From Thinopyrum elongatum (Eukaryota; Streptophyta; Magnoliopsida; Poales; Poaceae), in assembly GCA_011799875.1 (NCBI GenBank), contig CM022299.1, positions 338,418,447 to 338,482,446 of the forward strand: a DNA stretch of 64,000 nt, written 5' to 3'. The number at the start of each line of letters is the position of its first letter. Position 1 is the stretch's first letter. The position numbers and the translations under genes are program-made. Shown here one piece after another: positions 34,821 to 47,570 of the stretch. Under the pieces are notes generated by a model. That model had not been told where the DNA came from and made no database searches. It saw only the letters and a program-made list of their open reading frames with translations.

Positions 34821-36943
34821 TGTGACGCCCCCGGCCCGATCGTGCACTAATCATACACGCAAATGCACACGATCAAGCCTAAGGACTCACGGGAAGATAT
34901 CACAACACAACTCTAAAGCATAAATAAAGTCATACAAGCTTTATATTACAAGCCAGGGGCCTCGAGGGCTCGAATACATAAGCTTGCGAACAAGCGTCAG
35001 CGGAAGCATCAGATATCTGAGTACAGATATGAAATAGAAACAGAAAGGCCTTTAGAACGGCGGGGCAAAATAAAACACTACGATCGAAAGGCGAAGGCCT
35101 CCTGCCTGGGACCCTCCGATCCTACTCCTGGTCGTCAGTCAACTCGTAGTAGTATCCATCCTCTGGGTAGTAGTAGTAACGATCGTCGGGGCATCTGTCT
35201 CAGGGGGCTCCGTCCTCTGGTCACGTCAAACTGATATGGGGAGAAAAAGGAAAACAAAGCAACCGTGAGTACTCAGAAGTACTCAGCAAGCAAGGATCTA
35301 CACTACATATGCAACGTTATCAAGGGGAGGCTGTATATGTGGACTGGGCTGCAGAAATGCCAGAATAGAGAGAAGGCCTAGTCCTATCGAAGACTAGCAT
35401 CTTCAGCGGTCTTGCAGCAGTAGAAGAGAGTAGAACAATACCATATAATGTAGCAGTAATAATATCAACCTCACCCAGAGATCCTTTCTCGACTCCCTGC
35501 GAGAAAGCAATCCCAGAGCCATACATTCAGGTCTCATCACAGGTATCCAGTTCTAAATTGTATCAATCAGGATACAACTCCGAGTGTCCTTTACCGTAGG
35601 ACTGGCTATCGATAGAAGTGTTCTTCCCTGCAGGGGTGCACCAACTTACCCAACACGCTCGATTAACTCCGGCCGGACACACTTTCCAGGGTCATGCCCG
35701 GCCTCGGCCAAACGACACATCGCAACCCTACCTACAACTCCGCAGAGAGGTCCCCGCCGGTCTACATCCTAAGCGCAAGGGGGTCTTGGCCATCGCCCCT
35801 CGCCCTCCGGGTCGTTGCGTGCCGGGCGAACCAGGCTCCACCCCTCAGGATGGTGCCGGCCCAGCCCGGCCGCAGTGCTGAACTGGACGTCTGACAGAGT
35901 TTTCGGCTGATGCATACGATGCAGAACGCCCATACTATGCCCACGTGATGGTTAGTGCTATCAGACCAGAGGCCTGCTCGGATCAAATATCCAAATCGCT
36001 AGGACTAGGGGCTTGCGGTAACGAGCAGAGACTCACGAAAGATGTGACCCCGTCGCCCCGTCTCGAGGACTTGCGGCAAGGGTCAAGAATGCCCGGCCGC
36101 GCCTCGTATTCACCACTCGGGCACCACACTGGCAACCCGCCTTCACATCACACGCGGGTACCCCTCAGGGTCGACCCGCCTTTCCAAGTAACATTGTAAA
36201 GTCCAAGTATCCGTGTGTCCATAACATCAGGGAATCCGAGGTATCACCCTCATTGAATTCCCACTCGATGTATCCGTCAAGGTGAACTAGGAGGAATCAC
36301 CCTCACTGGGTCCACACTTGAGGTGTTGTACGACAGCGTCGCTATCGGAAGCGGTGAAGGAGGAATCACCCTCGATGACCACGACCGAATAACTACTCTA
36401 CAGAGTTAACATCAGAAGTGCTACATGAGGTTTCACCCTCGACACTCGATAGTAACGCTGCAGTGTCGTTACAACTAAGGGGGGGGTGATGTGCGGTGTC
36501 GGGGCCTGGTCTTCAATCCCGTTGATCGGGTCTTCTGACGATCCAGCGCGGCAGTCGGGATAAGTGGGGTCACTGATAGGTCTCTACCCAGCCTAGACTA
36601 AACAGTTTAGGATATGTAGGTAATTATCAACAGCAGGTTACAATGAACAGGCTATGCATCAGAATAGGTAAAGCAGCAGCAGCAGTAATTCTAATGCAAG
36701 CATGAGAAATTAGAATGGCGATATCGGTATGCTCAAGGGAGGGGCTTGCCTGGTTGCTCGGCGGCAAGGGCAAGGTCGTCTATGGTGTCTTCAGGATCCG
36801 GAGCTGCGTCGGTCTCGGGGACGACGTCAGGGTCGGGGGCTATCGAGAGAGAAGAGGGGGAGGAAACAGTATAAATATATAGCAAACATGAGCATGACAA
36901 ATACGATACACGGTGCTAGGGGTAGTCTAACGCAGCATCACAC
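34821..36943 (-). mobile_element. Partial LTR of the composite element
   Basis: Matches the first 2.1 kb (plus-strand order) of the neighbouring LTR from TGTGACGCCCC up to GCAGCATCACAC, then joins directly to the primer-binding remnant TGATACCAACT. It contains the acidic and Tyr-rich blocks but lacks the GC-rich block and the AT-rich head. Confidence 0.9.
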
Positions 36944-36954
36944 TGATACCAACT

Positions 36955-39900
36955 TGTGACGCCCCCGGCCCGATCGTGCACTAATCATACACGCACATGC
37001 ACACGATCAAGCCTAAGGACTCACGGGAAGATATCACAACACAACTCTAAAACATAAATAAGTCATACAAGCTTTATATTACAAGCCAGGGGCCTCGAGG
37101 GCTCGAATACATAAGCTTGCGAACAAGCGTCAGCGGAAGCATCAGATATCTGAGTACAGATATAAAAGAAAATACAGAAAGGCCTTTAGAAAGGCGGGGC
37201 AAAAGAAAACACTACGATCGAAAGGCACAAGGCCTCCTGCCTGGGACCCTCCGATCCTACTCCTGGTCGTCAGTCAACTCGTAGTAGTATCCATCCTCTG
37301 GGTAGTAGTAGTAACGATCGTCGGGGCATCTGTCTCAGGGGGCTCCGTCCTCTGGTCACGTCAAACTGATATGGGGAGAAAAAGGAAAACAAAGCAACCG
37401 TGAGTACTCAGAAGTACTCAGCAAGCAAGGATCTACACTACATATGCAACGTTATCAAGGGGAGGCTGTATATGTGGACTGGGCTGCAGAAATGCCAGAA
37501 TAGAGAGAAGGCCTAGTCCTATCGAAGACTAGCATCTTCAGCGGTCTTGCAGCAGTAGAAGAGAGTAGAACAATACCATATAATGTAGCAGTAATAATAT
37601 CAACCTCACCCAGAGATCCTTTCTCGACTCCCTGCGAGAAAGCAATCCCAGAGCCATACATTCAGGTCTCATCACAGGTATCCAGTTCTAAATTGTATCA
37701 ATCAGGATACAACTCCGAGTGTCCTTTACCGTAGGACCGGCTATCGATAGAAGTGTTCTTCCCTGCAGGGGTGCACCAACTTACCCAACACGCTCGATTA
37801 ACTCCGGCCGGACACACTTTCCAGGGTCATGCCCGGCCTCGGCCAAACGACACATCGCAACCCTACCTACAACTCCGCAGAGAGGTCCCCGCCGGTCTAC
37901 ATCCTAAGCGCAAGGGGGTCTTGGCCATCGCCCCTCGCCCTCCGGGTCGTTGCGTGCCGGGCGAACCAGGCTCCACCCCTCAGGATGGTGCCGGCCCAGC
38001 CCGGCCGCAGTGCTGAACTGGACGTCTGACAGAGTTTTCGGCTGATGCATACGATGCAGAACGCCCATACTATGCCCACATGATGGTTAGTGCTATCAGA
38101 CCAGAGGCCTGCTCGGATCAAATATCCAAATCGCTAGGACTAGGGGCTTGCGGTAACGAGCAGAGACTCACGAAAGATGTGACCCCGTCGCCCCGTCTCG
38201 AGGACTTGCGGCAAGGGTTAAGAATGCCCGGCCGCGCCTCGTATTCACCACTCGGGCACCACACTGGCAACCCGCCTCCACATCACACGCGGGTACCCCT
38301 CAGGGTCGACCCGCCTTTCCAAGTAACATTGTAAAGTCCAAGTATCCGTGTGTCCATAACATCAGGGAATCCGAGGTATCACCCTCATTGAATTCCCACT
38401 CGATGTATCCGTCAAGATGAACTAGGAGGAATCACCCTCACTGGGTCCACACTTGAGGTGTTGTACGACAGCGTCGTTATCGGAAGCGGTGAAGGAGGAA
38501 TCACCCTCGATGACCACGACCGAATAACTACTCTACAGAGTTAACATCAGAAGTGCTACATGAGGTTTCACCCTCGGCACTCGATAGTAACGCTGCAGTG
38601 TCGTTACAACTAAGGGGGTGATGTGCGGTGTCGGGGCCTGGTCTTCAATCCCGTTGATCGGGTCTTCTGACGATCCAGCGCGGCAGTGGGGATAAGTGGG
38701 GTCACTGATAGGTCTCTACCCAGCCTAGACTAAACAGTTTAGGATATGTAGGTAATTATCAACAGCAGGTTACAATGAACAGGCTATGCATCAGAATAGG
38801 TAAAGCAGCAGCAGCAGCAGCAATTCTAATGCAAGCATGGGAAATTAGAATGGGCGATATCGGTATGCTCAAGGGAGGGGCTTGCCTGGTTGCTCGGCGG
38901 CAAGGGCAAGGTCGTCTATGGTGTCTTCGGGATCCGGAGTTGCGTCGGTCTCGGGGACGACGTCGGGGTCAGGGGCTATCGAGAGAGAAGAGGGGGAGGA
39001 AACAGTATAAATATATAGCAAACATGAGCATGACAAATACGATACACGGTGCTAGGGGTAGTCTAACGCAGCATCACACGTAACAGACGGAGCGGGAGAA
39101 TATCTGACGATATTTCCCGGGTCTTTGGAATTATCGGACAGAGGATAAGAGGGGAACGGTTGCAAGTTCGGATAGTTAGGGACGCGTGACGGACGAACGG
39201 ACCGTGTATTCAGATTCGTCTCGTCGTTCTGAGCAACTTTCATGTACAAAGTATTTTCATCTGAGCTACGGATTATTTTATATGATTTTCTAAAGTTTTT
39301 ATTAATTTTCTGAATTTATTTTTATTATTTAATTTCGAATTATCCAGAATAGTAACTGATGACATCAGCATGACATCATGCTGATGTCAGCAGTCATTAG
39401 GGTTAATTAACAGTAGTTAATTAGGTTAATTAGGTTAGGTTAATTAACAGGATTAATTAAGTTAATTAATTAATTAAATTTTATTATTATTATTATTTTT
39501 TATTATTTTTTATTTTTTTCTGGGGCGTGGGCCCCGTTGTCAGTGGGTCAGGGGGTGGGGCCCGGCTGTCGGTGGCACAGAGGCCAGCGGGCAGCGGGCG
39601 ACGGGTGCGGGAGCTCGCGGGGCGGGCGTGGGCGCCCGCCCGATCGGGCACGGGCGTGCGGGCGGGGCTGGCCGCCGGCGGGCGGCAGCGACGGCGAGTG
39701 GAGCGGCGGCCAGCAGGCGGAAGCAACAGCAGGAGGCGGCGGCGGTAGGCGGCGTGAGGAGGGGGTAGCGGGGGCGCGGCAGAGGCGCGGCCAGGTGCAC
39801 GGGCGGCTCGGCACCGGCGAGCACGGCGTGGCCGGCGTGTGCGTGCACACGCGGTCGTGGGCGCGCTCGGTGCGCGGCGACGGGGAGGGCGGTGGCGCAA

Positions 39901-41075
39901 GCGGGCGTGGCGAGGCGGCGCGGGGAGCGCGTGGACGGGCGCGCGCGGGCGCAGCCAGCAGGGGTCGCGGCGGTCCGGCGCGTGCTGCGGGGAGCAGAGA
40001 GGGGGGGAGGGGAGGCGGCGGCTCACAGAGGGCCGGTCGGGGAGGGCAGCGGGCTCGGGGAGGCGTCGGAGCGCGGGGCGGCAGTGGCCGACGACGAGAC
40101 GGCGACGGGCGAGGTCGGGCAGAGGAAGGATGCGGTGGAGGCGACGGGCGGTGTGGGGCGTCGTGGCCAAGCTGCGGCGACGGCGCCGTGATCGTGGCGC
40201 CCTCTCCCCCCGTTCCGCTCCTTGGGAGGGGGTCGATTGGAGTAGGCGATATGAGAGTCGACCCGCTGCGTGTCATATTTGAGGGGCTTCTCTGTTATCT
40301 CTCCCTTTCTTCTTCTTCCCTTTCGTCGTCCTCTCTCCATTTTCCTTCGTCTTTTCTACCCTTCCGGCTTTGTGTGGTTTTTTTTTTTTTTTTTTTATTT
40401 TTTTTGTTGTATTGTTTTTTTTTTTATTTTTTTTTGTGTGGGGGGGGGTATGATGAGCGATGGGTGTGGGGGTAGCGGCTAGGGTTTCGGGTGGGGGTGG
40501 GATATGGGATGGGGTGGGCCGCCAGGGGGGAATGGGCCGGCTGGTTGGTGGCCTGGTGGCCAGCTGGGCCACGGCCATTGGTCCGGGAGGGGGGGGGGGG
40601 GGGGGGGGGGCTTTTCCTTTTTCTTTTTCTTTCTCTTTTTATTATCCATACCCCTTTTTTGTAAATAGTTAGGGCTCAAATTGAATTTGTAAAACATGTG
40701 ACCTGGTCCATAAATACCAGTGCTTTATTCCCTAACACCTAAAATTAGTTTGGACAAAACATCATTTCTTATTGTTTTAAATAAATTAAAAGGTCATTAA
40801 ATATTATTTTCAGCCATGTTTGAGGACGTTCAAGCCACTTATCCATTTTCAATAATGTTGGTTTCAATTTTAGAAGTGCCTCTGGAACGTTTGTTATTAT
40901 CTGACATTTTTAGTTATGATTTGAATAACTTCTATTTTCCACTTTCATTTAATTCGAATTTGACTTAGGAGTTGAAATGCAATATGATGCTAATGATGAT
41001 CATGCACTGTTAATCATGCTGACATGGCATAATCAAAAGGTGTGATTACTGTAGTTAAACCACTGGGGTGTTACA
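36955..41075 (-). mobile_element. Middle LTR of the composite element
   Basis: 4121 bp from TGTGACGCCCC to GGGTGTTACA. It has the GC-rich block (39520-40270), a long T-rich stretch (40379-40435) and a G run near 40590-40610. Compared with 43561-47570, the segment after the G run differs mainly by single-base length changes in short homopolymers. Confidence 0.92.
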
Positions 41076-43560
41076 AATCTCCTCTACTAACAAGAATTCT
41101 CGTCCCGAATTAAGAGTAGAAGGAAAAAGTTCGGGGTATTCCGCACGAAGATTATCCGCGTTCCAAGTGGCTTCATCTTCAGTAGATTTAACCACGGTAC
41201 TTTGAGGAACTTGGTAACCTTCTGACGGGTTCGACGTTCAGCTTCATCGAGAGAATGCGGATCGGATGTTCCTTATATCATGAAGGTCATCATGCAATTC
41301 GAGCATCTCGTGATCCACAGCTCGGTGCGGAGATTCCTTGAAGCATTTACGAAGTTTGCGACACATGGAAGACACGTGGATATGAGAGAATTGCGGCGGC
41401 AAACTCCAATTTATATGCCGCACCTAACCAGTCTGGAACAGTGCGGAAAGGACCAATGTAGCGCGGAGCTAGCTTGCCCTTGATTCCAAAACGGTGAGTG
41501 CCTTTCATAGGAGTGACACGAAGATAAGCTTGATCACCAGGTTGATAGTCAAACCCCATCGTTTGCGATCATAGTTGCTCTTCTGGCGGTCTGAGCCGCT
41601 TGAGATTTTCCCGGACAATAGAACTTGTTCTTCCGTTTGGTGTTGAATAAATGTCGTTCCAACAGAGGTGTCGTTCCCCAGTGTCGACCAATTCAGAGGG
41701 GTTCGACACTTACGTCCATAGAGAACTCTCAAAGGGGGGCCATTTCAAGCTGGCTTGATAGCTGTTGGTTTATATGAGAAATCGGCATATGGAAGAGATT
41801 CTTCCCACTTCTTGCCGAAAGAAACAACACAAGCTCGTAGCATGTCTTCAAGCACTTGATTAACTCGTTCAACTTGGCCTTGGGATTGAGGATGATAAGC
41901 TGAACTCCAGGTAATATGAGTTCCCATAGCCTTTTGGAAACTTTCCCAGAAATGACCAGTGAATATGCTGCCACGGTCTGAACTGATCTCTTTCGGAATA
42001 CCGTGGAGTGAAACAATTCTGGAGATATATAACTCTGCTAACTGACTAGCAGTGATCGTCTCCTTGACAGGCAGAAAGTGTGCAACTTTGGAGAGTTGGT
42101 CGACGACGACAAGAATAGCATCGTGACCCTTCTGTGACCTGGGAAGTCCTGTAACGAAATCCATCTGAACCTTATCCCATTTCCATAAAGGAATAGTAAG
42201 TGGTTGCAGAATTCCAGCAGGCTTCTGATGTTCTGCTTTAACGCGTCGACACACATCACATTCAGCAACATATCGAGCAATGTCTTGCTTCATTCTAGAC
42301 CACCAGTACCTTTGACGGAGATCACGATACATCTTGGTGCTACCCGGATGAATAGACAACGGGGTATCATGTGCCTCCTTCATGACTTTGTCAGTCATAA
42401 GCTCGAAGCGAGGTACCACAATGCGGTCTTTGAAATACAAGGTTCCATCTTCAGACAGCGAGAAATCCCTGTACTTTTCAAGGTGAAGATCTTTCTTCAT
42501 CAGATCAACTTCAGCATCTTTAGCTTGCGCATTCTTAACAGCTTTCTCAAGATCTGGTTGTATCACAAGGTTATTAAGAGATCCCTGTGGAACAATACGC
42601 AGATTTAGCTTGCGTAGTTCTTCAAAAAGATGAGGTTGAGCTCGCCTAACCATGAGGTTGTCGCAATAGGACTTGCGGCTTAAGGCATCAGCCATCACGT
42701 TAGCCTTGCCAGGGGTATAAGAAATACCCAAGTCATAGTCCGCAATGGTCTCCATCCATCTTTGCTGACGGAGGTTTAGAGAAGGTTGAGTGAACAAGTA
42801 CTTTAGGCTTTTATGATCCGTGTATATCTCGCAACGATTACCGAGGAGGTAATGTCGCCATAACTGTAGTGCATAGATGACAGCAGCTAGTTCTAGATCA
42901 TGTACCGGATAATTCTCTTCATGTGGGCGCAACTGACGAGAGCCATAAGCAATCACTTTATGCTCTTGCATTAGGACACAGCCTAATCCTTCACGGGATG
43001 CGTCACAATAGATCACAAAGTCTTTGCGGGTATCTGGAGGAGATAGTACTGGGGTATTGTAACGGATTGACATCTGCCCCAGTGGATAAAGTATGTACTC
43101 TGGATGTATCCCTGCTCGAACAGCTGGTAGCTGCGTCGCAGGGTGTGGTGGAAACAAACGATCCATCTGAAACAGAGGGAACTCATGATTGTCAAAAGAC
43201 AAGGAGAAGTATAACCGATCTCGGAGAGAAAGGTTAGACAAAACAATGGAAAGGAAAATGATCATCAGACTAATCAGATCAATGTCAGGGAAATCGCACA
43301 GATATCCAGCTCTCCGGGTGGACGAGAATTACGAGATCCTAAGTGTCGGCGTTAGTAAACTTTAGTTAACCCGAAAGGAAGAGAGGTCAGAGTCCCAGAG
43401 TAAAGATGAGGAATAAAAGATACTAATACCTCCCAATTGGCGACGTGGGCCCGTAAGCCACACAGCCAAGTTAGTAAAACAGTTTTCCGGTTTCTAGACT
43501 CAACTTCGGCCAAGGAGTTGGAAAGGGGGTTCCTACAGGCAGTTGGCTCTGATACCAACT
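41076..43560 (-). mobile_element. Internal region of the composite element, with PBS
   Basis: 2485 bp. On the minus strand the sequence after the right LTR is AGTTGGTATCAGAGCCAAC, carrying the TGGTATCAGAGC core that pairs with initiator Met tRNA. A leader of about 0.4 kb follows, then a fused ORF, then the purine-rich tract next to the middle LTR. Protease, RT and most of gag are missing. Confidence 0.85.
41745..43166 (-). pseudogene. Fused gag-start / RNase H / integrase ORF
   Basis: From ATG at 43166 about 35 codons of leader/gag-like sequence (MDRLFPPHPATQ) run in frame into RNase H (CDASREGLG near 43010, TDHKSLKYLF near 42810). The frame continues through the H2C2 zinc finger and the integrase core with MDFVTGLP, SSDRGS and GQVERV, all three acidic positions intact. 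The join near 43055 removes protease and RT but keeps the frame. The frame breaks near 41783 by a small indel. The remaining integrase end and chromodomain, about 41780-41090, are split by further indels. Confidence 0.8.
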
Positions 43561-46500
43561 TGTGACGCCCCCGGCCCGATCGTGCACTAATCATACACGC
43601 AAATGCACACGATCAAGCCTAAGGACTCACGGGAAGATATCACAACACAACTCTAAAGCATAAATAAAGTCATACAAGCTTTATATTACAAGCCAGGGGC
43701 CTCGAGGGCTCGAATACATAAGCTTGCGAACAAGCGTCAGCGGAAGCATCAGATATCTGAGTACAGATATGAAATAGAAACAGAAAGGCCTTTAGAACGG
43801 CGGGGCAAAATAAAACACTACGATCGAAAGGCGAAGGCCTCCTGCCTGGGACCCTCCGATCCTACTCCTGGTCGTCAGTCAACTCGTAGTAGTATCCATC
43901 CTCTGGGTAGTAGTAGTAACGATCGTCGGGGCATCTGTCTCAGGGGGCTCCGTCCTCTGGTCACGTCAAACTGATATGGGGAGAAAAAGGAAAACAAAGC
44001 AACCGTGAGTACTCAGAAGTACTCAGCAAGCAAGGATCTACACTACATATGCAACGTTATCAAGGGGAGGCTGTATATGTGGACTGGGCTGCAGAAATGC
44101 CAGAATAGAGAGAAGGCCTAGTCCTATCGAAGACTAGCATCTTCAGCGGTCTTGCAGCAGTAGAAGAGAGTAGAACAATACCATATAATGTAGCAGTAAT
44201 AATATCAACCTCACCCAGAGATCCTTTCTCGACTCCCTGCGAGAAAGCAATCCCAGAGCCATACATTCAGGTCTCATCACAGGTATCCAGTTCTAAATTG
44301 TATCAATCAGGATACAACTCCGAGTGTCCTTTACCGTAGGACCGGCTATCGATAGAAGTGTTCTTCCCTGCAGGGGTGCACCAACTTACCCAACACGCTC
44401 GATTAACTCCGGCCGGACACACTTTCCAGGGTCATGCCCGGCCTCGGCCAAACGACACATCGCAACCCTACCTACAACTCCGCAGAGAGGTCCCCGCCGG
44501 TCTACATCCTAAGCGCAAGGGGGTCTTGGCCATCGCCCCTCGCCCTCCGGGTCGTTGCGTGCCGGGCGAACCAGGCTCCACCCCTCAGGATGGTGCCGGC
44601 CCAGCCCGGCCGCAGTGCTGAACTGGACGTCTGACAGAGTTTTCGGCTGATGCATACGATGCAGAACGCCCATACTATGCCCACATGATGGTTAGTGCTA
44701 TCAGACCAGAGGCCTGCTCGGATCAAATATCCAAATCGCTAGGACTAGGGGCTTGCGGTAACGAGCAGAGACTCACGAAAGATGTGACCCCGTCGCCCCG
44801 TCTCGAGGACTTGCGGCAAGGGTTAAGAATGCCCGGCCGCGCCTCGTATTCACCACTCGGGCACCACACTGGCAACCCGCCTCCACATCACACGCGGGTA
44901 CCCCTCAGGGTCGACCCGCCTTTCCAAGTAACATTGTAAAGTCCAAGTATCCGTGTGTCCATAACATCAGGGAATCCGAGGTATCACCCTCATTGAATTC
45001 CCACTCGATGTATCCGTCAAGATGAACTAGGAGGAATCACCCTCACTGGGTCCACACTTGAGGTGTTGTACGACAGCGTCGTTATCGGAAGCGGTGAAGG
45101 AGGAATCACCCTCGATGACCACGACCGAATAACTACTCTACAGAGTTAACATCAGAAGTGCTACATGAGGTTTCACCCTCGGCACTCGATAGTAACGCTG
45201 CAGTGTCGTTACAACTAAGGGGGTGATGTGCGGTGTCGGGGCCTTGTCTTCAATCCCGTTGATCGGGTCTTCTGACGATCCAGCGCGGCAGTGGGGATAA
45301 GTGGGGTCACTGATAGGTCTCTACCCAGCCTAGACTAAACAGTTTAGGATATGTAGGTAATTATCAACAGCAGGTTACAATGAACAGGCTATGCATCAGA
45401 ATAGGTAAAGCAGCAGCAGCAGCAGCAATTCTAATGCAAGCATGGGAAATTAGAATGGGCGATATTGGTATGCTCAAGGGAGGGGCTTGCCTGGTTGCTC
45501 GGCGGCAAGGGCAAGGTCGTCTATGGTGTCTTCGGGATCCGGAGTTGCGTCGGTCTCGGGGACGACGTCGGGGTCAGGGGCTATCGAGAGAGAAGAGGGG
45601 GAGGAAACAGTATAAATATATAGCAAACATGAGCATGACAAATACGATACACGGTGCTAGGGGTAGTCTAACGCAGCATCACACGTAACAGACGGAGCGG
45701 GAGAATATCTGACGATATTTCCCGGGTCTTTGGAATTATCGGACAGAGGATAAGAGGGGAACGGTTGCAAGTTCGGATAGTTAGGGACGCGTGACGGACA
45801 AACGGACCGTGTATTCAGATTCGTCTCGTCGTTCTGAGCAACTTTCATGTACAAAGTATTTTCATCTGAGCTACGGATTATTTTATATGATTTTCTAAAG
45901 TTTTTATTAATTTTCTGAATTTATTTTTATTATTTAATTTTGAATTATCCAGAATAGTAACTGATGACATCAGCATGACATCATGCTGATGTCAGCAGTC
46001 ATTAGGGTTAATTAACAGTAGTTAATTAGGTTAATTAGGTTAGGTTAATTAATAGGATTAATTAAGTTAATTAATTAATTAAATTTTATTATTATTATTA
46101 TTTTTTTATTTTTTTCTGGGGCGTGGGCCCCGTTGTCAGTGGGTCAGGGGGTGGGGCCCGGCTGTCGGTGGCACAGAGGCCAGCGGGCAGCGGGCGACGG
46201 GTGCGGGCGCTCGCGGGGCGGGCGTGGGCGCCCGCCCGATCGGGCACGGGCGTGCGGGCGGGGCTGGCCGCCGGCGGGCGGCAGTGACGGCGAGTGGAGC
46301 GGCGGCCAGCAGGCGGAAGCAACAGCAGGAGGCGGCGGCGGTAGGCGGCGTGAGGAGGGGGTAGCGGGGGCGCGGCAGAGGCGCGGCCAGGTGCACGGGC
46401 GGCTCGGCACCGGCGAGCACGGCGTGGCCGGCGTGTGCGTGCACACGCGGTCGTGGGCGCGCTCGGTGCGCGGCGACGGGGAGGGCGGTGGCGCAAGCGG

Positions 46501-47570
46501 GCGTGGCGAGGCGGCGCGGGGAGCGCGTGGACGGGCGCGCGCGGGCGCAGCCAGCAGGGGTCGCGGCGGTCCGGCGCGTGCTGCGGGGAGCAGAGAGGGG
46601 GGGAGGGGAGGCGGCGGCTCACAGATGGCCGTCGGGAGGGCAGCGGGCTCGGGGAGGGCGTCGGAGCGCGGGCGGCAGTGCCACGACGAGACGGCGACGG
46701 GCGAGGTCGGGCAGAGGGAGTAGGCGGTGGAGGCGACGGGCGTGGTGGCGCGTCGGGGGCGCAGCGGCGGCGACGGCGCCGGGATCGGGGCGCCTCTGCC
46801 CGGTCCGATCCAGGGGAGGGGGGTCGAGTGGAGGGGCGGTAGGAGAGGCGCAGGCGAGGCAGATCGGCGCGGGAGGCGCGCCGGGCGGCGTCGGCCGGGG
46901 CGCGAGCTCCAGTGGGCGGCGGGGGGGTCGCCGGACCGGGGGGGGGGGGGGAATGAGCGAGGGGGGGGGGGTAGCGGCTAGGTTTCGGTGGGGGGGTGGG
47001 ATATGGGGATGGGGTGGGCCGCCAGGGGGGAATGGGCCGGCCTGGTTGGTGGCCTGGGGCCAGCTGGGCCACGGCCCAGTTGGTCCGGGGGGGGGGGGGC
47101 TTTTCCTTTTTCTTTTCTTTTCTCTTTTTATTTATCCATACCCCTGTTTTGTAAATAGTTAGGGCTCAAATTGAATTTTGTAAACATGTTGACCTGGTCC
47201 ATAAAATACCAGTGCTTTATTCCTAACACCCCTAAATTAGTTTGGACAAAACATCATTTCTTATTTGTTTTAAATAAATTAAAAGGTCATTAAATATTAT
47301 TTTCAGCCACTGTTTGAGGACGTTCAAGCCACTTATCCATTTTCAATAATGTTGGTTTCAATTTTAGAAGTGCCTCTGGAACGTTTGTTATTTATCTGAC
47401 ATTTTAGTTTATGATTTGAATAACTTCTATTTTCCACTTTCATTTAAATTCGAATTTGACTTAGGAGTTGAAATGCAATATGATGCTAATGATGATCATG
47501 CACTGTTAATCATGCTGACATGGCATAATCAAAAGGGTGATTACTGTAGTTAACCACTGGGGGTGTTACA
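43561..47570 (-). mobile_element. Right (5') LTR of the composite element
   Basis: 4010 bp from TGTGACGCCCC to GGGTGTTACA. It is near-identical to the middle LTR over 43860-46620, and more different in 46620-47100, where the T-rich stretch is missing and G runs occur near 46938-46971 and 47087-47098. Confidence 0.92.

Larger units (their letters stand above)
34821..47570 (-). mobile_element. Composite chromovirus with three LTRs and one target duplication
   Basis: Reading the plus strand: a partial LTR (34821-36943), 11 bases of primer-binding region (36944-36954), a full LTR (36955-41075), an internal region (41076-43560), and a full LTR (43561-47570). All are in minus orientation. The perfect 5-bp repeat TCGGC lies at 34816-34820 and 47571-47575. 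The shared middle LTR serves both as 3' LTR of the right unit and as 5' LTR of a left unit whose interior is deleted. This is the expected product of unequal recombination between LTRs followed by deletion. The near identity of the LTR copies points to recent origin. Confidence 0.9.

Noticed and set aside
35584..36199. Sets of identical short ORFs at 35.6-36.2, 37.7-38.3 and 44.3-44.9 kb as a gene family
   Set aside because: They are the same LTR segment repeated three times and are not conserved as ORFs in the diverged LTRs at 5.5 and 27.5 kb.
39493..40276. Long overlapping ORFs (up to 242 residues, and 312 to 40475) in both strands
   Set aside because: They lie in the GC-rich block of the LTR, are open in several frames at once, and code Arg/Pro/Ala/Gly-rich sequence with no domain. 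Same for 46098-47162.
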